64,000 nucleotides of DNA, from assembly GCF_030128875.1 (NCBI RefSeq), contig NZ_CP124620.1, positions 2,542,001-2,606,000 of the forward strand. Direction: 5' to 3'. A program made the translations under genes and the position numbers. The notes under the pieces were generated by a model. The model did not search any database. It was not told the origin of the DNA and worked only from the letters and a program-made list of their open reading frames with translations. The stretch is from Stenotrophomonas sp. BIO128-Bstrain (GTDB lineage Bacteria; Pseudomonadota; Gammaproteobacteria; Xanthomonadales; Xanthomonadaceae). Positions 32,589 to 41,396 of this stretch are shown here, piece after piece (within the stretch, counting starts at the first letter, position 1; the number at the start of each line of letters is the position of its first letter).

Positions 32589-32951
32589 TCAGCCCTTCTT
32601 CTGGGCTCCGACCGGCACCCAGCCGGTGGGCTGCTTCTCAAAGACGAAGTCGTAAGCCGACGGCACGGGAACGGGATCGGGCTTCAACTGCTGCCCGCCC
32701 TGGAACCCGACCACGTCCAGCGTTCCACCGGTCACGCACGTGGCCCGCTGGGGACTACTGGAGGTGCAATCCGCGGTGAGGTCTTTCCAACCCCGAACCT
32801 CGATTCGTTGGCCCATTTCGCTGGAAAGGTTGGCGTTGGCATGCGCCTCGTAAGCGTGGGCGACTTGTTCGATGGTGGGAAAATCCGCCTTGCTGCTGCA
32901 GGCGGCCAACCCTGCGGTGATCAGGGCGAGGGAAACGAGGGTTGCTTTCAT
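32589..32951 (-). CDS. Small lipoprotein
   Basis: Signal peptide with lipobox LAAC (Cys18) followed by SSKADF. Residues after Cys+1 are not the Asp-type inner-membrane retention signal, so outer-membrane sorting is likely. Two further Cys (DCTSSS, TCVTGG) may form a disulphide. The start overlaps the previous gene's end by 4 nt (ATGA), so it forms a unit with the secreted protein at 32948. Confidence 0.75.
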   Translation of the reverse strand: MKATLVSLALITAGLAACSSKADFPTIEQVAHAYEAHANANLSSEMGQRIEVRGWKDLTADCTSSSPQRATCVTGGTLDVVGFQGGQQLKPDPVPVPSAYDFVFEKQPTGWVPVGAQKKG

Positions 32952-33820
32952 GCCGGAGCTCCTTGCGTATGGGTTAAATCAACGTCGATGGTTTCGTCGC
33001 GGTATCCGAGCCGAACCCTCTCTATTGTCACGTCCATTTTTGGCACCGTGCCGTCCACCCAGACCCGGTTGACGGAGAACACCACCAGATCGTCTCGGTA
33101 GCTGCGACCTTGTCGTGCGAGATTGGCGGCCTCTTGGGTGTCCATTCGGACCAGCAGGTGGAAGCGGCCGGCGTTGGGTGGGCTGGACACCCCCGTGGAG
33201 GTGCGGTGAACCCACGGCACAAAGCCCTTGCCGGTGACGCTTTGTCCCGCCGCGGACACCTGAGGCATCGGGATGAACCCTTCCAGCACGCCACGGTCGG
33301 CCCGATAGGTGACATCGCCCAGGGCTTGGAACGTGGGACGAAGGGCGAACCGCCGGATGCCCTTGAAGCGCTGCAGGCGCGCGTCGAAAGCCGGCCCATA
33401 ACGGCGCTCGATGGCGGCCGGATCATTGCCCGAGACGCCGTTGGCGCCCTGGGCCTTCGTGTCCATCAGCCACCACTGCCTCAGGCACCATTGGCGTTTG
33501 TCGGCGTCGATGCGATAGGTCGAATGGGCCATGGCGAGCAACTGCATGTCGCAGGTGTCCACGCCCCCACCCCCGACAGCCGTCACCCCGGCCCGCAGGT
33601 GCTGAATCCCTTCCAAGCCATCCTGGTCCAGATCCCAGTAAGTCCCGGCCGGCTCGAGGTAAGGGCTCCGCGTCCTATCGCCGACCACCTTGGGCGAGCC
33701 TTGGATGGCTCGGCCGATCTGGCGAAGCAGATCCGATCCGGCCCCCGATTGCGCCTGCGCTCCAGCCGCCGCAGTCAGGGCAAACGCCCCGGTCAGCACG
33801 GCCCTTCTAACTCCCTTCAT
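32948..33820 (-). CDS. Secreted protein, possible conjugative envelope component
   Basis: 290 residues with a signal peptide (1-23, AGAQA|QS) and a globular domain rich in Arg and aromatic residues with two Cys (VDTCDMQ, QWCLRQ). No motif I can name with confidence. It pairs with the lipoprotein by a 4-nt overlap. The gene begins 47 bp from a TACGTG-C-CACGTA dyad that also faces the XRE-type regulator. Confidence 0.6.
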   Translation of the reverse strand: MKGVRRAVLTGAFALTAAAGAQAQSGAGSDLLRQIGRAIQGSPKVVGDRTRSPYLEPAGTYWDLDQDGLEGIQHLRAGVTAVGGGGVDTCDMQLLAMAHSTYRIDADKRQWCLRQWWLMDTKAQGANGVSGNDPAAIERRYGPAFDARLQRFKGIRRFALRPTFQALGDVTYRADRGVLEGFIPMPQVSAAGQSVTGKGFVPWVHRTSTGVSSPPNAGRFHLLVRMDTQEAANLARQGRSYRDDLVVFSVNRVWVDGTVPKMDVTIERVRLGYRDETIDVDLTHTQGAPA

Positions 33821-33866
33821 GGAACCCCCTGTTCCCACCGATTGATTTGGGACCTTGCAGCCAACT

Positions 33867-33879
33867 TACGTGCCACGTA
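33867..33879. promoter_or_regulatory. 13-bp dyad in divergent promoter region
   Basis: TACGTG-C-CACGTA lies between the divergent secreted-protein gene (minus) and the XRE-type regulator (plus), a natural place for that regulator's operator. Confidence 0.55.
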
Positions 33880-33945
33880 GAGTCTACCCGGGGCGTAGCC
33901 TCTGGGTCATCCTGTCCGCATGCCTGCATTGCATCCGTTCAGCCA

Positions 33946-34329
33946 GTGACCTCTGCCCCGCCCGCTCCCCGAGCCGTGGTGGCCGCGCGTTTGCGCCAAG
34001 CCCGCGTCCTGCGGGGCCTTAGCCAACGCGAGGTCGGAGTGCGGATGGGGATGGACAAGGACGCAGCGTCGGCCCGCATCTCTCGGTATGAATCCGAGGG
34101 CATGTCGATCAGCCTGGAAGCCCTCTTCGAGCTGGCCCAGGCCTTGGAGGTGCCCCCAGCCTATCTTTTGGCGACCAGCCCAGCGATGGCCGATGCGATC
34201 TTGGCTTTGGGCGAGCAGAGCGCGGCTCAGCAGGAACGGTTTGCCGAACTGCTGGGCGTTTTGGGTGAGCTGTCGGCGAAGAAGCGCAACGCACTCATCG
34301 AAAAAGTGTTGTCGCCCACCAAGGACTAG
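33946..34329 (+). CDS. XRE-family transcriptional regulator
   Basis: 127 residues from GTG 33946; the frame is open further up and the start is uncertain. An HTH_XRE domain at about 10-70 includes RQARVLRGLSQREVGVRMG, ISRYESEGMSISLEALFELAQALEVPPAYLLA. The C-terminal helix may dimerise. It is divergent from the secreted-protein/lipoprotein pair with the 33867 dyad between. A candidate reader of the element's operators. Confidence 0.75.
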   Translation: MTSAPPAPRAVVAARLRQARVLRGLSQREVGVRMGMDKDAASARISRYESEGMSISLEALFELAQALEVPPAYLLATSPAMADAILALGEQSAAQQERFAELLGVLGELSAKKRNALIEKVLSPTKD

Positions 34330-34359
34330 GGCATCGGCGAACAAGGACGAATCGACCCC

Positions 34360-34722
34360 ATGTGGACATGGATCACCAACCTTTGGCGCGGCAAGCGGAC
34401 GGAGCCCACCCGGTCCCCTGTTGCCATGACGACGCTGATCGAACTGAACATGCTGGAGCTCAACGCAGCGGAGGCCAGCAGCCGCGCTGCACTGGACCCA
34501 CCGGGGCATGAAGCAGCACTCCTTGAGAGATTCAAGGCATCGGCCCAGCTTGTCCTCAACGAAAAGCCTCCGTCCGACGCAGCAGACTCAACCTGGGAAT
34601 CCCTTGGTCAGAAGGCACGCCGCCTAAACCGAGGATTCGCAGACCTCCGATTGCAACTCTCCCCGCCAGCGATCGTTGGTGGGGATAGAGAGCCGCGCGA
34701 CAATGCGCGTCCGATCCTTTAA
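34360..34722 (+). CDS. Hypothetical helical protein
   Basis: 120 residues, starting MWTWITNLWRGK and then an Ala/Leu/Glu-rich helical core. The start is 31 bp after the regulator gene, so it may be co-transcribed. The 3' end overlaps the converging gene at 34719 by 4 nt. No family recognised. Confidence 0.5.
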   Translation: MWTWITNLWRGKRTEPTRSPVAMTTLIELNMLELNAAEASSRAALDPPGHEAALLERFKASAQLVLNEKPPSDAADSTWESLGQKARRLNRGFADLRLQLSPPAIVGGDREPRDNARPIL

Positions 34723-35507
34723 GGCGGCCAGGCCAGCTCTTCCATGCGAGCTTTCCTCCGTTGCATGTAGTGCAACATCCCGCTGGCGCACTGCTCAACA
34801 ACGGGGCTTTCCTCAAAGGCCCCAACCCCAACCGCTGTCAGTGCTGCAATGACGCACAAGTTGGTGGTGGCCACCGCGTTGACGGTGGTCTGAAAAAGAA
34901 TGGCTGCCGGCACGTGCGCCCCGATCTTCCCATTGGGATCTTGATACATCACCCGAATGGCCTTCCCGCCATGGACCAGTCCGCAAAGAGGGTCCCACGA
35001 ATTGGTCACCGTCCGAGCCAGCTTCTGAGGCTCATCGTCCTGCCCGATGCGTGCAATGGCCTGCTCCACGTCCGCGGCCAGGTCTTTGAGGGCAATAGTC
35101 ACCCACTTTCCTTTCTCGTTCTTCTTTCGGGGGCCGCGATCTTCCTGGAGAAAGTCCTCCAGCTGTTCGTCGTCGGCAAGGAACTGGACAAACACCGCCC
35201 GCAGGAATTGCTCAATCTGGGAGCGGTGCATTGCCAAGGCCACCGCTGGAAGATCGATGGGATGGGTTTCCAGGAGGAACAGCAACGCACGCCCGTAGTC
35301 CATCGAGGCCCTCAACAGCTGGAAGGTCACCCGGTGGCGCTCGCTGCCGGCGGGAACAGTGATGCGGGCCATGCAGGACATGTTCGATTCCAGGCTGGCC
35401 TTGGCCTCTCTGGCCTCCTGTGCGATGTCCAACGCCGTGGGCTGCCGCGTGGCAGCACGCGGCTCCAGCGCATCGCGGATCGCATCCTTCAACGAATTGT
35501 GCGTCAT
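34719..35507 (-). CDS. Hypothetical helical protein (DUF6988-like)
   Basis: 262 residues, largely alpha-helical. Segments such as MHRSQIEQFLRAVFVQFLADDEQLEDFL and DPLCGLVHGGKAI recall DUF6988/HEPN-like proteins, from memory only. The ATG overlaps the TGA that would end the restored UDG-like gene upstream (ATGA), so the two were built as one coupled unit. A C-terminal hydrophobic stretch (AILFQTTVNAVATTNLCVIAALTAVG) may be buried or membranous. Confidence 0.5.
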   Translation of the reverse strand: MTHNSLKDAIRDALEPRAATRQPTALDIAQEAREAKASLESNMSCMARITVPAGSERHRVTFQLLRASMDYGRALLFLLETHPIDLPAVALAMHRSQIEQFLRAVFVQFLADDEQLEDFLQEDRGPRKKNEKGKWVTIALKDLAADVEQAIARIGQDDEPQKLARTVTNSWDPLCGLVHGGKAIRVMYQDPNGKIGAHVPAAILFQTTVNAVATTNLCVIAALTAVGVGAFEESPVVEQCASGMLHYMQRRKARMEELAWPP

Positions 35508-36204
35508 ATCCTTTGCCCTTCATTCGCGTATTTCAAAAGATGCCTCAGAGCTGCGGCACGATCTTCCCAGCAATCTACGTTCCAAGATGGATGGTAGACC
35601 CAAGTCATCCACGCCCCCCGTTGCCATAATCGAGAGACCATACGTGGCGCTCCTCCAGATAGCGCCGCCTCCTGCCCTCTGAGTTCGCATGGCGAGCATG
35701 GAAGGTAGGCTGGTCCGACCGCTTCCCGTGATCGAACATTCGCCAAGCGGTGCGGCCGAGCACCAGGATCACCTCTGGCCGGAGCAGAGGGAGGATCACC
35801 TCTACTAACCACTTCCCGCCTTGACTGAAGTCGGTTCCTGACGGACGGTGTCCAGCTCTCGTGCCGGCAAAGCGCTGGGACAAGTTGCAAAATGCAACGT
35901 GCTGCCAGGCGTGGGCGGCATCCACAACATTTGGGCTGCTTTGATCAGTCAGCAGGCGATCCAGCTCATCAAAGAACTTGCCACCGCCTTTCCTGTTGCA
36001 AGTCTGCATGTCGCCAAACGTTTCACGGGTGAAAGGACGAGTGACGACGGGATCGTCGGTCCACCCAGCCTCCCGGTAGTGGGACTCGCCCAGTAGCAAG
36101 ACGCGGCGCCCTTCAACTCCCTTCCAGTAGCCGCGGCCGACGTAGGGCACGAAGGCCACCTCAGCCGGCCACGCTTCCATGTTCAACTCAGCCGGATCAT
36201 CCAT
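35504..36204 (-). pseudogene. Uracil-DNA-glycosylase-like gene with a frameshift at G6
   Basis: The frame from ATG 36204 carries RVLLLGESHY (motif A position) and EVILVLGRTAW, but stops at 35605 just after a run of six G (about 35617-35622). One extra G would join it to GAWMTWVYHPSWNV, which supplies the missing HPS motif, and to a stop that overlaps the next gene's ATG. The intact product would be about 233 residues of the UDG-like superfamily. Whether this is a sequencing error, a fresh mutation or programmed slippage cannot be told here. Confidence 0.65.
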
Positions 36205-36379
36205 GCCATTGACCTTCGTATGATGGTGTCAGGCTACTCCACACCGTGCTGCCATGCAGCTATTGCACGCCATCCCATGCCATCCCATTTTTCCGCCACA
36301 TTTAGCCGACAGAAAGCTCTTGCATACCGCTCGCACGTGCTTTAACTGTATGGGCCTTCAAGGATCATGCGGAGGCCCC

Positions 36380-37486
36380 ATGACAACTCACCACGGCTGG
36401 CAGGCGTGCCGCGCATGCCATGCACCAGGACTTGATGTGCGTGTAGAGGGAGGCTGGCACCTCCGTGCCAATCCCGGCTACTGGGGAACCAGCGTCCCTA
36501 AAACCTTGGTCCTGGGGTTTTCCAAGGGGGCCACCCAAATTGCCGCCGCCCAACACGGGAGCTTCGATGGGGTCGCATTCGCGGGTGCTATGCGCCCTCG
36601 CCTCGCAGCCGTGTTGCACGAGCTTGGGATCGATCTGGGTGGGCAAACGATCAACGACGCCCTGACCGCCGAAAGCCGCCACATGGGCGCCGCCTCCTTG
36701 GTGCGCTGCGGGTTGTCGGTGATGGACAACGGCAAGCTGGTCAGCAGTGGCACCATCATGCCCAAGGCCATTCGTTCGTCGTTGCCTTTGGAAGCCATGA
36801 AAACATGCGTGGCACGCCACCTGGACCCGTTGCCTGACAGTGTGGAGCGCGTGGTCTTGTTGGGGACCACCGATGCCTACATGAAGGGGGTCAAGGCGCT
36901 CATGCGCCAGCAATTCAACGACTTCCGAGAAATCAACGAGGTAGCCTTCAGCGCCCAACGCCGGACATGGGTGTTTGCGTCGCACCCCAGCCCGGCCAAC
37001 GGGACCTTTCAAGCCTGGATCGACGGTGACACCGCCACCGAACCGGGCCGCAAGAAGCAGCTGGCGCGCCAAGCGTTGGGTCACAAGGCCCCAGCGCAGC
37101 CCCTCTCAGCTCCGCCTCGCCCGGCACCGGCACCGGCACCGGCACCGGCACCGATCCAGCGTGCCACGCCGCCTGACCCGATTTCACCAGCTAGGGCGTC
37201 CAACGGCGACCGTTTTGCCCGAGCCTTCCACCTGGTTCGCCACGATGGGAGGGTGATCGTCCCGGTGCGGATGAGGGACCGAGACACGGGAAACGTGGCG
37301 TTCCGGGTGGCCAAAATGGGCAACACCAAGGATGGCCAGCGCGAGATCCACGACGAAGCTGAGCTGTTGCGCTTGTGCGAGAGCGGGCAATACCAAGTGC
37401 GCGCCCAACCGTTGGACAAGTCCACACCGGCCAACTTTATTCGGCCGCTGCGAAACCACCGGATCGTGAAGACCCCTGCCCGTTGA
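36380..37486 (+). CDS. UDG-fold-like protein with repeat linker and C-terminal domain
   Basis: 368 residues from ATG 36380 (GGAGG upstream). The N-terminus has paired Cys (CRACHAPG). KTLVLGFSKGATQ, RVVLLGTTDAYM and VFASHPSPANG then follow the order of UDG-like motifs. A Pro/Ala linker encoded by a (CCGGCA)n tract (37127-37153) leads to a separate C-terminal domain of about 95 residues. It is divergent from the frameshifted UDG-like gene 175 bp away. Catalysis on uracil is not established; many UDG-fold proteins are not glycosylases. Confidence 0.55.
   Translation: MTTHHGWQACRACHAPGLDVRVEGGWHLRANPGYWGTSVPKTLVLGFSKGATQIAAAQHGSFDGVAFAGAMRPRLAAVLHELGIDLGGQTINDALTAESRHMGAASLVRCGLSVMDNGKLVSSGTIMPKAIRSSLPLEAMKTCVARHLDPLPDSVERVVLLGTTDAYMKGVKALMRQQFNDFREINEVAFSAQRRTWVFASHPSPANGTFQAWIDGDTATEPGRKKQLARQALGHKAPAQPLSAPPRPAPAPAPAPAPIQRATPPDPISPARASNGDRFARAFHLVRHDGRVIVPVRMRDRDTGNVAFRVAKMGNTKDGQREIHDEAELLRLCESGQYQVRAQPLDKSTPANFIRPLRNHRIVKTPAR
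37127..37153 (+). repeat. Hexanucleotide repeat (GGCACC)n
   Basis: Four to five uninterrupted copies within the coding sequence, encoding Ala-Pro pairs. Copy-number change would keep the frame and alter linker length. Confidence 0.8.
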
Positions 37487-37634
37487 TCGCCGCACGGCGC
37501 GCCAATCCCTCACAAAGCAACAAGCGAACCATCTCGCTGACATGCAGCCCCTCCCGGGCTGCCGCCTGTTCCAGCCGGTCTTTCAGCTCCTGTGGCACGC
37601 GAACGGCCATCTGCACGTAAGGTGGCCGGCTCAC
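37437..37634 (-). CDS. Small RHH-type regulator
   Basis: 65 residues from GTG, overlapping the previous stop (GTGA). MAVRVPQELKDRLEQAAAREGLHVSEMVRLLLCEGLARR is a good ribbon-helix-helix match. The 3' end overlaps the converging UDG-like gene by 50 bp. Last of four coupled small genes. Confidence 0.7.
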   Translation of the reverse strand: MSRPPYVQMAVRVPQELKDRLEQAAAREGLHVSEMVRLLLCEGLARRAAINGQGSSRSGGFAAAE

Positions 37635-37828
37635 GTGGACAGCCTCGCCAGGGTGAGCACCCACGCCAGCACTAGCCCAGCCAGGATTTGGGCACGCAAG
37701 CGGTAACGCACACGAAGCGCCCCGCTGGCGTGCCGTGCATTGACCCAGAAGATGCCAGCCAGGCCCAACACGGTGGCCAGGAACGCTGCAGCCAGGACGG
37801 CGGCCAACACCGCGCCCACGGTGGTCAT
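37631..37828 (-). CDS. Small two-helix membrane protein
   Basis: 65 residues with hydrophobic segments at about 2-27 and 46-62 separated by a basic loop (NARHASGALRVRYRLRAQ). Start and stop both overlap the neighbours by 4 nt. Unknown function. Confidence 0.6.
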   Translation of the reverse strand: MTTVGAVLAAVLAAAFLATVLGLAGIFWVNARHASGALRVRYRLRAQILAGLVLAWVLTLARLST

Positions 37829-38013
37829 GCCAGCGCCCCTGCCATGGTGGCCAGGACGAACCACTGTCCAGCGATGAGGCCGTAGCCGACGAGCAATCCC
37901 TCCAAGCCCGCCCAGCGCTGGCCCGGGGTGCGCAGCAAGGCCGCGCTGTCGTTGAGCAAGGACCACCCGGAGAGGATGGACAGCCACTCAAAGTCAATGG
38001 TCGTAGCGGTCAT
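37825..38013 (-). CDS. Small membrane protein
   Basis: 62 residues; the C-terminal half is hydrophobic (LEGLLVGYGLIAGQWFVLATMAGALA). It overlaps the upstream gene's 3' end (37994) by 20 bp and the downstream start by 4. Unknown function. Confidence 0.55.
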   Translation of the reverse strand: MTATTIDFEWLSILSGWSLLNDSAALLRTPGQRWAGLEGLLVGYGLIAGQWFVLATMAGALA

Positions 38014-38362
38014 AGATCGAGCCCTCCCCTCCAGCGGAATTGATGGTGGAGGGCAACATGACCTCCTCGTTTTTCACGCGTCCGAACACGCTGGCAAACA
38101 CGTCCTTGAGCGAGGTGCTTTGGGCCGCGTCCCGTTCGGCTTGGCGCGCATACTCGTCCAGCCCAGACGGGAACACTTGGCGTGCGCCGTTGACGGCGCC
38201 GCGCAACCCGCTGGCGTTGGGCATGCTCGCCCCAAAGGTGCGGTTCCACGTATCGGAAAACCGGTCCAAGCCGTCCATGCCCATGAAAAGCAATCGCGCC
38301 AGCACCAGGACAACCACGGCGTTGACGACAAGCCGCGTCGTCAGTCTGAATCCAATGAACAT
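37994..38362 (-). CDS. Signal-anchored small membrane protein
   Basis: 122 residues with one N-terminal hydrophobic segment (about 6-30, LTTRLVVNAVVVLVLARLLFMG) and a soluble remainder, probably periplasmic. AAAGGGGGG precedes the ATG. First gene of the coupled set, 101 bp downstream of a TTTTAGTCAA site and with a possible TTGTGG-N16-TATCCC promoter. Confidence 0.6.
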   Translation of the reverse strand: MFIGFRLTTRLVVNAVVVLVLARLLFMGMDGLDRFSDTWNRTFGASMPNASGLRGAVNGARQVFPSGLDEYARQAERDAAQSTSLKDVFASVFGRVKNEEVMLPSTINSAGGEGSIYDRYDH

Positions 38363-38462
38363 CTTCCCCCCTTTCGTTTCGTTGGTCGGTGTCAGACGCA
38401 CGCATCGCGAACGCCATACGTTTGGGATACACCGGCACGCGAAACCCACAAGGGGGTTATTT

Positions 38463-38505
38463 TGACTAAAGCTAAAAATTGGGAGAAAAGCCCAATCACG
38501 CTGCA
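38463..38505 (-). promoter_or_regulatory. Hairpin plus TTTAGTCAA, relative of the duplicated element
   Basis: Minus strand: ATTGGG-cttttct-CCCAAT then TTTTTAGCTTTAGTCAA, the same order (hairpin, T-rich tract, AGTCAA) as in the 29946 and 31802 elements but with different stem bases. It probably ends upstream transcription and marks the promoter of the 38362 unit. Confidence 0.5.
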
Positions 38506-38584
38506 GGCGCGGCTGCACTTGCCCGTCAGCCGGCGCTCGACTGGGGCATTGCGTTGAACGGTCCGAGTGACCAAATTGGCAGGG

Positions 38585-38770
38585 CTAAATCGGGCCCAAG
38601 TCTTTGACCACCGCCTGGCCAGGCTTCAAAAAGCCCAATAGCAACCGTCCGCCGGCGACGGTCCGCCCCATGCTGGCGTTGAGGTATCGAGCCTGGAGCT
38701 GCGCTGCCACCAGCAGGTCCTGGGTGGCCATGCTGGCGATCGCCGGGCTCACGGCCTGCTGCTGTACAGT
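38585..38770 (-). pseudogene. C-terminal remnant of a paralogue of 41689-42303
   Basis: About 60 codons ending at TAG 38585 read AAQLQARYLNASMGRTVAGGRLLLGFLKPGQAVVKDLGPI in segments. This aligns with the end of the 41689 product (AAGRLQAAYLNGDSERPLAGGRLLAAIL..). No start or N-terminal part is present; the frame is stopped upstream. Confidence 0.6.
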
Positions 38771-38894
38771 TCAGACGCAGATGCATGGTTGTTCGATCAA
38801 GGCTTGCAAGCCAGTGGAGCTGGGGCTGAAGTTCATGGAAAGCTTGCCGATAAACCTGTAACAAGGTAAATGAGGCGAGAAGCCAAGCGAAGCG

Positions 38895-40439
38895 ATGGCG
38901 CGTTTCAGATCGGGGGTTGCTTTGAGCGTTCGAGAAAATCGGCTTCGCTACGTCTTGACCGTAATAGGAGCCACGGCGGCGTGCGTCTTGGCGATGCTCG
39001 CGGTCGCCCAAGCCATCCTCTACGTGCGTGACAAGGAAGGGGCGGAGGCAGTGGCGGAAGCCGCGGTGACGCGCTCGGAGGCTTTATCCCTTGCAAGGCG
39101 CGTCGCGGCCGAACAAGCCTCTCGCATTGGACAGCCGCCTTGCTCCGCCACCGACATTGACTCACTGAAAGAGATCGCGTTCCGCTCCAGCTACATGAAC
39201 GACATCGGTCGCATCCGAGACGGACGCCTTGTCTGCAGCGCTCTCTGGGGGCGCTCGCGCCCCTACACCCTCCCCGCCCCACGCTTCTCCAGCGGCGCTG
39301 TCCGGCTTTGGCACGCATCGGATCTCGTTGGCTCCCCCTACACCGGGTCCAATCTGATCGCCCAAGGCGACACATTCACCGTGTCCTCCCCGTCTGCCTT
39401 CGAGAGCTTGGACCCTGCGCGCAGCATCTCCATCAGCATCGAAACGAAGGACCGATCGTTTACATTCCGCACCTTGTCCCCGACCAGCCGCGTCGGCACC
39501 CCGTCTCTCGTCCAAGCTCAACATTGCAGCCGGGTGGCCGACGTTTGCGCGTTCGTTACCAGCCCTAGGCACGTGGTGTCCGAACTGCCCTCGGCGTTGC
39601 TCACCACCATCCTGTCAGCGGGTGCCTCGGTAGGGCTTTTGCTCGCGTTCTTGCTGATCAAACACCAAATCACGGCTCGGCAAACCATCCAGCAACGGTT
39701 GGTGCTTGCACTGAAGCGCAGCGAGATCGAACTGGCCTACCAGCCACTGCGTCGAATTGGCACGCGGGAGCTCGTGGGATTTGAAGCGCTCAGCCGCTGG
39801 CGCCCGCCGGGAGACGATGAAATCCCGCCGGCCATCTTCGTGCCCATCGCCCACCGATTCGGCCTGAGTCCTGATCTTTTTCGATACGTGCTGGCCCGTG
39901 CCATGAATGATCTCGCCCCCGCGCTGAGGGAGCATAGGAACCTCTACGTAAGCATCAATGCCGAGCCCGTGGACATGGCCCAAGAGTGCGTCGTTCGCTA
40001 CATCGGCAGCGTCACCAACGATTTTGGCGTGTTGCCAGAGCAAATTCGCATCGAGATCACCGAGCGGGAAGAACTCGTGTCCGCTGCCGCAAAGAGCAAC
40101 ATGCAGGCCCTCTCAGTTCTGGGATACCGGTTCTTGATCGACGACTTCGGGACCGGCAGCGCCAACTTCTCCCGCCTCGCCCAATCGCCGTTTCGAGGAA
40201 TCAAGATCGATCGCATGTTCGTGGCCGCTATCAACGAGGACTCCCCCCTGCGGCCCGTTTTGCCAGGGATGTATCGCATCGCACGTGAGCTTGGGCTGGA
40301 TGTCATCGCAGAAGGCGTCGAATCAGAGGCGCAAGATTTGCTGCTCTACCGGATTGCTCCAGAGGCTATTGGCCAAGGGTGGCACTATGGCTGCCCTCTC
40401 TCAACCAAAGACGCGCTTGCCGCCATCCAAGTTGGGTAG
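38895..40439 (+). CDS. EAL-domain cyclic-di-GMP phosphodiesterase with CSS-type periplasmic sensor
   Basis: 514 residues. Membrane segments at about 20-45 and 235-257 enclose a periplasmic domain whose RLVCSALWG matches the redox-active CSS motif. The EAL domain (about 270-510) keeps FEALSRW, INAEP, EITERE, IDDFGTG, KIDRMF, AEGVES and GQGWHYGCP, so the catalytic Glu, Asn, Asp-Asp, Lys and Gln are in place. It should hydrolyse c-di-GMP in response to envelope thiol or redox state. One of few intact genes in this island. Confidence 0.85.
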   Translation: MARFRSGVALSVRENRLRYVLTVIGATAACVLAMLAVAQAILYVRDKEGAEAVAEAAVTRSEALSLARRVAAEQASRIGQPPCSATDIDSLKEIAFRSSYMNDIGRIRDGRLVCSALWGRSRPYTLPAPRFSSGAVRLWHASDLVGSPYTGSNLIAQGDTFTVSSPSAFESLDPARSISISIETKDRSFTFRTLSPTSRVGTPSLVQAQHCSRVADVCAFVTSPRHVVSELPSALLTTILSAGASVGLLLAFLLIKHQITARQTIQQRLVLALKRSEIELAYQPLRRIGTRELVGFEALSRWRPPGDDEIPPAIFVPIAHRFGLSPDLFRYVLARAMNDLAPALREHRNLYVSINAEPVDMAQECVVRYIGSVTNDFGVLPEQIRIEITEREELVSAAAKSNMQALSVLGYRFLIDDFGTGSANFSRLAQSPFRGIKIDRMFVAAINEDSPLRPVLPGMYRIARELGLDVIAEGVESEAQDLLLYRIAPEAIGQGWHYGCPLSTKDALAAIQVG

Positions 40440-40944
40440 CCCTCGCGCACGGGTCGACCCGAGCGCGTTCACTGGCGCTTGACGTTCGCCCTAGCAAGAT
40501 GTCCGTGCGTCCGATGGACGCGACAATCGTGAAAATCTCCGCTATGGCGCTGACCCCAGTTGGCGCCGCCGAACCCAACGGGGTGACTCCCCCTCCCCTA
40601 GGTGACGCCCCGGCAGTTCAGGGCATCGTCGTGATCGGCCCCCCTAGCAGGCGGCCTCTTTAGGGCAACGCGCGACACACACCCTCAGCAGTGGTCCGCA
40701 ACCGACTGGCCGCCGGTCTGGCCTTTTGCTGGTTAACGAACTGGCTCAGCGCTTTCCAACAGCGCCGCTCGGTTACTTCCCTGTGCCTAAGGCTGTCGCC
40801 GTGCAGCCCGCCTCTTTATCATGCTCCTGCGACGGCAATAGAGGGATCGGACAGCGGTATCTGGCGTGCGGACTGCGCGGACGACCCCGTAGATGAATTC
40901 TTCAGAATCCAATTGTCTCATCTGGTTCCGGTGGGGTTGTCGCG
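40440..40944. other. Gene-free stretch
   Basis: About 500 bp with only short, unsupported frames, the longest from ATG 40499 with 54 codons and no ribosome site. Probably eroded coding sequence. Confidence 0.4.
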
Positions 40945-41256
40945 GTGCATCATATGCATTCCGCTCTGTTCAGCTTTTTGTTCATCTTCATGCCCAACAT
41001 TGGACGTTTCTTCATCGATCAGGTTGAGGGTGTGCGGCGGGCCGACGGCTCGCTCTTGCAGGTCACGCGGATCAGTTGCGCTTGTCTGGAATGCGGCCGC
41101 CAACTGCGATTGGTTCCAGGGCATGGCCTGCTGGACTTGGACGGCGCCGCCGTGCTCACTTGCCCGCTCTGTGACAACCGCTAGGCGGTGGCACGCGCGA
41201 GGTTGGAAAAGCTTTGCCCCCAACCTAACCACCCGCGCATGGCGAGTCTTGATTGA
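40945..41256 (+). pseudogene. Zinc-ribbon protein interrupted by an amber codon
   Basis: Residues RRADGSLLQVTRISCACLECGRQL.. and CPLCDNR align with the C-terminal zinc ribbon of the 46191 product. At 41182-41184 a TAG stands where the paralogue has Gln (CQNHQAVSRMRLEE), and the frame then continues AVARARLEKL to a TGA at 41254. Either a nonsense mutation or a shorter protein. Confidence 0.55.
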
Positions 41257-41396
41257 AGAGTGGACCGCTGTGTGCTGGCCCGAAAGGGCCGATTGACGGT
41301 GCAGTCAAGCGGAACGCTCACCGGTTTCCAACGCTTGAGCTTGGGGCCACCCTGCTGCCAGACCGCGATTCGGTGGCCAGCCAATGGAGGAGGGGT

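Noticed and set aside
38526..39011. 161-codon minus-strand frame
   Set aside because: The recognisable paralogue remnant here is in another frame (38585-38770), and this one overlaps the EAL gene's start.
40691..41296. 201-codon plus-strand frame
   Set aside because: No homology; the real zinc-ribbon homology in this stretch is in a different frame (40945).
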